Shown here piece after piece: positions 13,352 to 18,748 of a stretch of DNA of 18,748 bases. A program made the translations under genes and the position numbers. Origin of the DNA: Dehalococcoidia bacterium (GTDB lineage: Bacteria > Chloroflexota > Dehalococcoidia > Dehalococcoidales > UBA1222); contig WRHS01000020.1 of assembly GCA_009783135.1 (NCBI GenBank), positions 1 to 18,748 of the forward strand. The letters run 5' to 3'. Under the pieces are notes generated by a model. That model was not told the origin of the DNA, did no database searches, and saw only the letters and a program-made list of their open reading frames with translations. How positions within the stretch are numbered: the stretch's first letter is position 1; the number at the start of each line of letters is the position of its first letter.

Positions 13352-14608
13352 TTAACCTTCGACCTTGCCAATTCTTTTTCCGCATATCAAATTTGATATG
13401 AATGAAGATATATTGAGCTTCAAATTCGGATAAGCCTTTTTACTTGGTACAACTTCACTCAGAGCGCTATTGTAAATATCCAAACATCTCTTGATAAAAC
13501 CTGTTGTTTCCACCTCGTCTGAGAAAGCACTGCATTGCCATGAGAGCAATTCTAAGACAATATCCTGCAGAGACAAATTTGCATGGATATATTTTCCGCC
13601 AATTGCAAGAGCCATCTTCCCATCTATACCATGTTGGCAAAGAGGAACGTGATCGTATGCCGGTGCCAACATGATAGTTTCATCGGGGAAATGCAATATG
13701 CTTATGTTTTTTGCATGCATATCAAGGTTGCCGACAGCAATGGCAAAAACCAATTGCGAAGCAAATTTTTTGACCTCTTCATTACCACCAAATCGGCTAA
13801 GCACTCGCGCGATTCGCTTTGCACTAACCTTACCACCATATTCTTGATATTTTTCAGTCCCGCAAGCACCAAGCACCTGATTAAAATCTTCCTGATGCAC
13901 CCTACCGCCGGCTATATTGTTATTTCTGTCATATCTCTCTACGACCAATGCATCCAAACCATCAAAGTTTTCGATCCAAACAGGATGATTAGTCAGCCCT
14001 GAAACGTAAGCCAAAGACATACAAAAAGCTTCGTCATATATCATGCTCGGGTAGTTTTGTACAACCGGTTTCAAGATATGCGTCGATGCATACCCATTAT
14101 GAACTCTGCACCAAGATGTGCCATTCTTAGTCAAAACGATTTTACCCTGCACCCCTCCCAAAGAAGTTTTTCCAGTATCTATTGAATTTGCAAGAGCCGC
14201 CTGTGGCATATGCTCCAAGAGATATCTTATTGTGTTTCCATCAACAATCTCACAACTGGCTTGCTTCAAAGAAGACATATCTTCCGGATCATAGATAGTT
14301 AGTGCTCCGGCAATATCCTTGCCATATCTACGCAACATGTCATATGCAGTTCGCCTATCTTGAGGTAATGATTGCAATAACCACTCGTAATTTTTGCCCT
14401 CAGGAAGCAATCCCATAAAAAAGTTTTCAGAGCGTTTCTTCTGATGAATGGTATATATCGGTCTCAATGGTACCGCAAGGCTCATCACTGTAGATAACAG
14501 TGGATAGTGCGCAAATACGCCGTTATTTACGCAAAATTCAATACCAGAACCTTTTTGCGTCAGCGTTCCCAGCTGTGCTCTATATAGTTCAACATTAAGT
14601 CTACTCAT
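13352..14608 (-). CDS. hipA: HipA-type toxin kinase
   Basis: HipA of E. coli is a Ser/Thr kinase that inactivates glutamyl-tRNA synthetase and promotes persistence. This 418-residue protein has the N-terminal subdomain (ELYRAQLGTL, FFMGLLPEG) and the kinase domain. TSLGGVQGK contains Ser149, matching the regulatory autophosphorylation site Ser150 of E. coli. LKP (179-181) supplies the ATP-binding lysine, VVERYDR follows, and the catalytic loop is NLDMHAKN with Asp296 and Asn301. The metal-binding Asp319 lies in APAYDHV. All catalytic positions look intact. ATG 14608 is chosen because it overlaps the hipB stop by eight bases and has GGAGGAG about ten bases upstream. The gene is richer in A+T than its core neighbours and lies between rmuC and yjbQ, suggesting acquisition. 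The E. coli target need not apply here. Confidence 0.93.
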   Translation of the reverse strand: MSRLNVELYRAQLGTLTQKGSGIEFCVNNGVFAHYPLLSTVMSLAVPLRPIYTIHQKKRSENFFMGLLPEGKNYEWLLQSLPQDRRTAYDMLRRYGKDIAGALTIYDPEDMSSLKQASCEIVDGNTIRYLLEHMPQAALANSIDTGKTSLGGVQGKIVLTKNGTSWCRVHNGYASTHILKPVVQNYPSMIYDEAFCMSLAYVSGLTNHPVWIENFDGLDALVVERYDRNNNIAGGRVHQEDFNQVLGACGTEKYQEYGGKVSAKRIARVLSRFGGNEEVKKFASQLVFAIAVGNLDMHAKNISILHFPDETIMLAPAYDHVPLCQHGIDGKMALAIGGKYIHANLSLQDIVLELLSWQCSAFSDEVETTGFIKRCLDIYNSALSEVVPSKKAYPNLKLNISSFISNLICGKRIGKVEG

Positions 14609-14846
14609 TTTGCAGCATCTCCTCCACCTCAAACTCTGCCGATAAGCTAACACCGGTTTTGTCCAAAATCAAGAATAATCTATCCATCATAAGCCCGGGC
14701 TTCCCTTGTTCCATTTCCCAGACCCATTTCTGACTGATATTAAGTTCTTTTGCTAGAGCCCTTTGACTGACTCCACGTTGTAAACGGCCTTGTTGAATTA
14801 TCTGCCCTAAAGTATATGCATCTCTAATTCTTGTTGCTATCTTCAT
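14601..14846 (-). CDS. hipB: HipB-type antitoxin (XRE regulator)
   Basis: This 81-residue XRE-type DNA-binding protein would neutralise HipA and repress its own operon. The helix-turn-helix spans about residues 11-66 (LGQIIQQGRLQRGVSQRALAKEL, then ISQKWVWEMEQGK as the recognition helix). The C-terminal VSLSAEFEVEE extension fits a dimerisation strand as in E. coli HipB. ATG 14846 has AGGAG seven bases upstream. It is the first gene of the operon, overlapping hipA by eight bases. Two palindromic sites lie in its promoter. Confidence 0.9.
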   Translation of the reverse strand: MKIATRIRDAYTLGQIIQQGRLQRGVSQRALAKELNISQKWVWEMEQGKPGLMMDRLFLILDKTGVSLSAEFEVEEMLQNE

Positions 14847-14881
14847 CCGTCAACTCCTGACTTCTTTTTAACGTCACCAAC

Positions 14882-14905
14882 AATGACTACGTTTTAGTAG
14901 TCATT
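14882..14905. promoter_or_regulatory. hipBA operator 1
   Basis: Perfect inverted repeat: AATGACTAC, six bases, GTAGTCATT. It overlaps the -10 box and start-site region of the hipBA promoter and is almost certainly bound by HipB. Confidence 0.75.
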
Positions 14906-14931
14906 ATATGCGACTTCGTTATTGTAGTCAA
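14903..14931 (-). promoter_or_regulatory. hipBA promoter
   Basis: On the minus strand TTGACT (14926-14931) and a perfect TATAAT (14903-14908) are separated by 17 bases. Transcription would begin near 14896, giving a leader of about 50 bases before ATG 14846. Both elements overlap an operator. Confidence 0.8.
14912..14929. promoter_or_regulatory. hipBA operator 2
   Basis: GACTTC, six bases, GTAGTC: the same architecture and six-base spacing as operator 1, with one mismatch in the left arm. Its centre is 27 bases from that of operator 1. It covers the -35 box. Confidence 0.6.
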
Positions 14932-14940
14932 TTTGCGTGA

Positions 14941-14969
14941 TTGTAATATAGCGGCTAAGCGCATAGAAT
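14941..14969 (+). promoter_or_regulatory. Candidate promoter of yjbQ
   Basis: TTGTAA (14941-14946) and TAGAAT (14964-14969) are 17 bases apart, about 70 bases before the yjbQ ATG. It is divergent from the hipBA promoter and lies just outside its operators. Confidence 0.4.
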
Positions 14970-15039
14970 GGACAGTGCCAATCGTAAAAACAATACAAAG
15001 CATAAATGCGCGCAAAAATCATGAAGGAGAAAAAAACGC

Positions 15040-15441
15040 ATGTTCCACAGATACAGCCTAATAACTCCAAAAGAGAACTTTTATAACATAACAACGCAGG
15101 TGAGTGATGCAATCGGCAAAAGCGGCGTAACCGATGGCATAGCCGTGGTTTACTGTCCGCATACGACTGCAGGCATTACGATTAACGAAAATGCCGACCA
15201 AGACGTGGCGCGAGACCTTATCATTGGCTTGGATAAGGCATTCCCTGACAGTTCTGAGTTTCGTCATGTCGAGGGCAACAGCGCAGCACACCTGAAAGCA
15301 AGCGCCATCGGCTCAAGCGTTACCGCCATTGTTGAGAACAAAAGGCTGGTTCTTGGAACTTGGCAGGGCATTTATTTCTGCGAGTTTGATCCGCCACGCA
15401 ACAGGGAATTTTATGTTAAGATAACCTCAGCTGGTTGTTAA
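15040..15441 (+). CDS. YjbQ family protein (UPF0047, secondary thiamine-phosphate synthase type)
   Basis: The 133-residue protein matches the small YjbQ family from end to end: CPHTTAGITINENAD (39-53), HVEGNSAAHLKAS and the C-terminal LGTWQGIYFCEFD. The conserved His residues of PHTT and of HVEGNSAAHLK, with nearby acidic residues, form the presumed active site. Family members such as E. coli YjbQ show weak thiamine-phosphate synthase activity that complements thiE mutants; the true physiological role is unsettled. The start is supported by AAGGAGA at 15024-15030, nine bases upstream. The gene stands alone, divergent from hipBA and convergent with the por operon. Confidence 0.9.
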   Translation: MFHRYSLITPKENFYNITTQVSDAIGKSGVTDGIAVVYCPHTTAGITINENADQDVARDLIIGLDKAFPDSSEFRHVEGNSAAHLKASAIGSSVTAIVENKRLVLGTWQGIYFCEFDPPRNREFYVKITSAGC

Positions 15442-15445
15442 ACTC

Positions 15446-15481
15446 AAAAAAACTGGCCCCAGGAATAACTCCCAAGGCCAG
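15446..15481 (-). terminator. Intrinsic terminator of the por/ferredoxin operon
   Basis: On the minus strand a 12-base-pair stem, CTGGCC (15476-15481) against GGCCAG (15453-15458), is extended inward by six pairs including G-U, around a five-base loop. Seven T residues follow directly (15446-15452). It ends the minus-strand operon 24 bases after the ferredoxin stop. On the plus strand the same stem follows yjbQ but lacks a T-run. Confidence 0.9.
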
Positions 15482-15505
15482 CTAATTTCGGTTAAACGCT
15501 CTGAA

Positions 15506-16228
15506 CTAATCGCGGCAATCCATGCACAAATCAAACTTCTCAATAGGTAACTTGGCAGTTTTTGCCATATACTCAAGCTGCTTTTCAGGAGCATAATAGG
15601 CCCCGCACTTGGTGCAGGCCTTCATCTTAAACTCCATCTTAGTGTTGGGTGTCTGAATGACGCGCGTATCGACATTATCGCAGAGCGTCACAGCCTTTGT
15701 AGGACAGATAAAGGCACACGAGCCGCAGGCAATACACTTGTCGGCATCCCACTCAACGCAAGCCTCTTTGTTATCGCGATTCAATCCCTGCGCAATGAAC
15801 GTGATGGCATTTAGGCCCACCACTTCCTGACAGGTGCGTACACAAAGGCGACACAGAACGCACTCATCGCCCTTAAGCGAGAAGCGCGGTGCATCCAGTC
15901 CGGCATCAAGCGCCAGCTTGGTTATTTTCTCAGAGTGCGGCGATTGCGCCAAAAGCATTTCCAAGGCCAGTTTGCGCGCCTTGAGTGCCATTTCAGACCT
16001 GGTGCTGACCACCATGCCGTCAGCAACCGGATAATTGCACGAGGCGACTGTAATTGGTCCCTTATCCGTAGCCACCTCAACGGCACATACGCGGCAGGCA
16101 CCCGCCGGAGAAAGTTCCTCGTTATGACACAGCGTGGGGATGCTTATGCCGGCTTTGACGGCAGCATCCAGAATGGTAGCCCCATCTTCAACCTGAATCT
16201 CTTTGTAATCAATCGTAAGTTTTACCAT
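15506..16228 (-). CDS. NuoG-head-like 2Fe-2S / 2x 4Fe-4S electron-transfer protein
   Basis: This 240-residue soluble iron-sulfur protein is related to the N-terminal part of complex I NuoG and hydrogenase subunits. The plant-type 2Fe-2S site uses Cys34, Cys45, Cys48 and Cys64. Two 4Fe-4S motifs follow: ECVLCRLCVRTC (Cys123, 126, 129, 133) and KCIACGSCAFIC (Cys165, 168, 171, 175). The intervening His-Cys cluster of NuoG is lost: only His98 in SPHSEK remains. The C-terminus has two extra CxxC pairs (Cys205/208 and 235/238) that could hold zinc or another cluster. The molybdopterin-like remainder of NuoG is absent. It starts one base after the flavoprotein stop, so the two are coupled and probably form a complex carrying electrons between ferredoxin and NAD(P)H. 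Confidence 0.85.
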   Translation of the reverse strand: MVKLTIDYKEIQVEDGATILDAAVKAGISIPTLCHNEELSPAGACRVCAVEVATDKGPITVASCNYPVADGMVVSTRSEMALKARKLALEMLLAQSPHSEKITKLALDAGLDAPRFSLKGDECVLCRLCVRTCQEVVGLNAITFIAQGLNRDNKEACVEWDADKCIACGSCAFICPTKAVTLCDNVDTRVIQTPNTKMEFKMKACTKCGAYYAPEKQLEYMAKTAKLPIEKFDLCMDCRD

Positions 16229-16229
16229 A

Positions 16230-18146
16230 TTAGCCCTGCCCCTTTACGATAAGCATTACGCGATAGCAGCGTAAGCAACGCCCGGCCTCGCGGGCGGCCA
16301 CTTGTACATTGAAACACTCCTCAGCCTCATCAAAGCCCTGCACTCGCTCATCCGGCGGCAACTCACGCGGATGCAAACGCTTCGTGGAAGGAAGCTTGGG
16401 CCCGCGTCGCCGGCGGCTGAGACTTAAGTCATGCAGCACGCCGTCCAACGCCAACTCTGAGGAAAGTTTCTTGTTATTGCTTATGTAAGCGTGAATGCTC
16501 TCTGCCGCACGTTTTCCGGCGGCCATAGCCTCAACAACACTGGCTGGGCCGCTCACACAATCTCCGGCAGCAAAAAGCCATGGAACGACGGTCACACCAT
16601 TTTTGTCGGCCTTAACCGAGTTCCAGCTTGTAAGCTCAAGCGCTCCATCAAGGAATGAGGTGTCCGGCACCTCGCCTATGGCGGTCAGCACCATATCCGC
16701 AGACATTGTAAACTCGGAGTTTTTCATTGGAACAGGCTTGCGGCGCCCTGATGCATCCGGCTCTCCAAGTTCCATGCGGATACACTCAGCACCGACTACC
16801 CTGCTGTTCTGCGAGTGAATTTTGGTGGGAACAGCCAAGAATTGGAACTTTATGCCCTCCTCCTCAGCTGCCTTTACCTCCTCATCGCGCGCGGGCATTT
16901 CGTGACGACCGCGGCGATAGACGATGGTAACATCCTTGCACCCCAAACGCTTGGCGGTGCGGGCGCAATCGATGGCGGTATTGCCGCCGCCTACAACCAG
17001 CACCTGGTTTTTGGGTGCAATAGCCTTGCCACAGCTTATATCGCGCAGGAAGCTGACTCCTTCCATCAGCGTGTCGTAATCCGCATTCCAGTTATCAATG
17101 CCATTGTCGCGGCTTTGATGCGCACCTGTAGCCACCAGTACGGCTTTAAAGCGTTTCTGCAGGTCCTCCACATGGCGGATACGCAGGTCCGGATGCATTA
17201 GAATATCAAGCGAAGTGATATGCTCAATTTCGAGCGCCAGCACATTGCGCGGCAAACGATATGACGGAATGCCGGCAAAGGTCATGCCGCCGGAAGTTGG
17301 CTGCTCATCAAAAATCTGCACCTGATACCCCAAGCGCGCCAGATAGTTCGCCGCAGACAAACCGGCCGGTCCGGCACCGACGATGGCAACCTTGTCCTCT
17401 CTGGCACCCTTATCAAATGGCTGCGGCTGGATTATGCCCATATCAGCCGGAACGCGCTTGAGAGCACGTATCGACAACGGTGCATCAATATCACCGCGCA
17501 CACAATTCTTTTCGCAGAAAGCCACACAGGTACGACCCGTGACACAGGGCAAACAATTGGTACGACGAATCAGCTTCAATGCCTCGGTATTGCGCCGGTT
17601 GCGCACAAGTTCCAAATACCCCGGCACGTCCTGATGAATGGGGCAGGCTTCCTGACACGGAGCCGTCACTTTCTTTATGTAATCTATGTTCGGTATGACC
17701 TCATTGCCAGATGTGGCTTTCTCAAAAGCCTCGCGGTAATTGCGTAAGGCATCCTTCAGCGGAATGACCGCATTGGCGCAGAAGTCGCATTTGACGTTCT
17801 TCTGGATGTTTTGAGCCAGATCAAGCAGCAGGTCGACGTCGCCCGGCTGCCCTTTGCCGCCGCATATGCGTCCGAGTATATCGGCAAGCACAGCCAGACC
17901 ACGATAGCCCATACTGCACTCACCGCAGGCAAGTTTAGCCGCCTCTGCAATATAGGCCTTCACCAAGGCAACGACACTGACCTTTTTGTCGGCAAGCACC
18001 AAGCCGTCCCAAGAGATAAAGGCCGCCACGTCGCTATCGCCATACTTGAGGGGTACCTTGATATCTGATGCTGCGGATGCGGCATGCTGCCCCGAGCGGT
18101 TGTCAACGACCTGTCCTTCCCAGCTACTGAATACTACGCTACTCAT
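16230..18146 (-). CDS. NuoF-tail/GltD-like NAD(P)H oxidoreductase fusion, FAD and Fe-S
   Basis: The product is 638 residues with a mosaic layout. Residues 30-145 resemble the C-terminal Fe-S domain of NuoF without its FMN/NADH domain; CGEC (Cys74, Cys77) and CDFC (Cys120, Cys123) are the likely ligands, and the usual third cysteine is Gly80. Residues 160-232 form the GltD-type double 4Fe-4S domain (Cys164, 168, 198, 201, 207, 211, 215 in PCQEACPIH, CLPC, CVAFCEKNC). An FAD site VAIVGAGPAGLSAANYLA (253-270) and a pyridine-nucleotide site VLVVGGGNTAID (382-393) follow, with VYRRGRHEMPA (409-419) suggesting NADPH. AAGDCVSGPASVVEAM closes the FAD fold, and a last CxxC (CLRC) is near the C-terminus. 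ATG 18146 has GAGGTGA just upstream and overlaps the porB stop as ATGA. It probably links the pyruvate oxidoreductase to NAD(P)H. Confidence 0.88.
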   Translation of the reverse strand: MSSVVFSSWEGQVVDNRSGQHAASAASDIKVPLKYGDSDVAAFISWDGLVLADKKVSVVALVKAYIAEAAKLACGECSMGYRGLAVLADILGRICGGKGQPGDVDLLLDLAQNIQKNVKCDFCANAVIPLKDALRNYREAFEKATSGNEVIPNIDYIKKVTAPCQEACPIHQDVPGYLELVRNRRNTEALKLIRRTNCLPCVTGRTCVAFCEKNCVRGDIDAPLSIRALKRVPADMGIIQPQPFDKGAREDKVAIVGAGPAGLSAANYLARLGYQVQIFDEQPTSGGMTFAGIPSYRLPRNVLALEIEHITSLDILMHPDLRIRHVEDLQKRFKAVLVATGAHQSRDNGIDNWNADYDTLMEGVSFLRDISCGKAIAPKNQVLVVGGGNTAIDCARTAKRLGCKDVTIVYRRGRHEMPARDEEVKAAEEEGIKFQFLAVPTKIHSQNSRVVGAECIRMELGEPDASGRRKPVPMKNSEFTMSADMVLTAIGEVPDTSFLDGALELTSWNSVKADKNGVTVVPWLFAAGDCVSGPASVVEAMAAGKRAAESIHAYISNNKKLSSELALDGVLHDLSLSRRRRGPKLPSTKRLHPRELPPDERVQGFDEAEECFNVQVAAREAGRCLRCYRVMLIVKGQG

Positions 18147-18748
18147 GATCTCACCTCACAAGCGGCCTTAGCCCTGATTTCATTATATTTCTGCAGCACT
18201 TTCTCCTGAATATGAGCCAGCGTCTCAGGCGAAAGATGGCGGAAACGACCCTGCGGTTTGGTATAATCAGTGAGCGGCTTGAGTTTGGGGAAGTCCAGAC
18301 TCATCTTGTACTTGCCATTCTCAACCTCATAAAGCGGGAAAACACCCGTCTCAACCGCCAAACGACCCAGACGGATGCTGATATCACCGGCGGTGCGCCA
18401 GCCGGTAGGACAGACGGAAAATACCTGAATGTAGGACGGCCCGTCAAAAGTCTGCGCCTTTTTGATTTTCTGCATCATATCAAAGGGATAGCTGGGGCAG
18501 GCGGTCGCCACATACGGGATGTTATGCGCCACGGCAATAGCCGGCATATCCTTTTTCCATGAGAACTGACCGAAACTCTTTTTTCCGGCAGGGGAAGTGG
18601 TGGTTGTGGCGCCGAAAGGAGTGGCCGATGAGCGCTGCACGCCGGTGTTCATATAGGCCTCATTATCAAAGCAGATGTAAAGGAACTTATGACCGCGCTC
18701 CATAGCATCCGAAAGTGACTGAAGACCGATATCCAGCGTAGCACCGTC
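18143..18748 (-). CDS. porB: Pyruvate:ferredoxin oxidoreductase beta subunit, 5' end outside window
   Basis: This is the C-terminal 201 residues of the thiamine diphosphate-binding beta subunit of multi-subunit (archaeal-type) pyruvate:ferredoxin oxidoreductase, which interconverts pyruvate plus CoA and acetyl-CoA plus CO2. The frame is open to the right edge, beginning DGATLDIGLQSLSDA, part of the TPP/Mg-binding GDG-DIG segment. FDNEAYMNTGVQRSS and TPFGATTTT are diagnostic; YVATACPSYPFDMMQKIKKA and VFSVCPTGW follow. The ATG at 18703 is internal, not a start. Family length is about 300. The stop overlaps the next gene by four bases (ATGA). The alpha and gamma/delta subunits should lie upstream, beyond the window. 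2-Ketoisovalerate or oxoglutarate enzymes are related, but the MNTGVQRS signature favours Por. Confidence 0.9.
   Translation of the reverse strand, partial: DGATLDIGLQSLSDAMERGHKFLYICFDNEAYMNTGVQRSSATPFGATTTTSPAGKKSFGQFSWKKDMPAIAVAHNIPYVATACPSYPFDMMQKIKKAQTFDGPSYIQVFSVCPTGWRTAGDISIRLGRLAVETGVFPLYEVENGKYKMSLDFPKLKPLTDYTKPQGRFRHLSPETLAHIQEKVLQKYNEIRAKAACEVRS

Noticed and set aside
14894..15112. 72-codon minus-strand frame across the hipBA/yjbQ intergenic region
   Set aside because: It overlaps a strong promoter, two operators and the yjbQ start, and has no ribosome binding site.

Overview
The window reads as chromosome of an anaerobic bacterium carrying a small, decayed mobile element. Pyruvate:ferredoxin oxidoreductase of the multi-subunit type, ferredoxin-like proteins with several Fe-S clusters, HemW, a bacterial presenilin-like protease and frequent TTG/GTG starts would fit Chloroflexota, perhaps Dehalococcoidia. 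That placement is an impression from protein style; no similarity search was possible.

Layout. (1) 1-5449, plus strand, core-like: the end of cydC (thiol-exporting ABC transporter), a presenilin-type (YD/GxGD/PAL) intramembrane aspartyl protease, hemW (heme chaperone) and lepA (elongation factor 4). (2) 5446-9440, accessory island, visibly richer in A+T: a minus-strand membrane-anchored unknown gene broken around a 28-bp direct repeat, a possible frameshifted small membrane ORF, an ImmR-type repressor with an ImmA-type protease, a RhuM-family gene with an internal 25-bp palindrome, a YjgN-like small membrane protein, a DUF4352-like lipoprotein and an N-terminal stub of a tyrosine integrase. 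The stub lies just beyond the 3' end of a tRNA-Lys(UUU) gene (9441-9516, minus), the usual site and orientation for a tRNA-integrated element. (3) 9602-12204, minus strand: a DesK/NarX-type histidine kinase, its NarL/FixJ response regulator (GTGA overlap) and a rhomboid protease behind a strong ribosome binding site; rmuC lies further upstream on the same strand. (4) 13352-14931, minus strand: a hipBA toxin-antitoxin pair with a clean promoter and two tandem operators overlapping it. (5) 15040-15441, plus strand: yjbQ. (6) 15446-18748, minus strand: porB (cut by the window edge), an NuoF-tail/GltD-like flavoprotein and an NuoG-head-like 2Fe-2S/4Fe-4S protein, tightly coupled and ended by a clear intrinsic terminator.

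How they may work together: cydC and hemW both serve cytochrome/heme biogenesis. The porB operon looks built to pass electrons between pyruvate/ferredoxin and NAD(P)H through a chain of Fe-S clusters. The island keeps its lysogeny-type switch (ImmR/ImmA) and cargo but has lost a working integrase, so it appears stranded.

Best candidates for something new are the GltD/NuoF hybrid in the por operon, the presenilin-like protease beside cydC/hemW, and the stranded RhuM/YjgN-like/lipoprotein cargo with its palindrome. No CRISPR array, rRNA or complete insertion sequence was seen. No gene-free stretch exceeds 300 bases.
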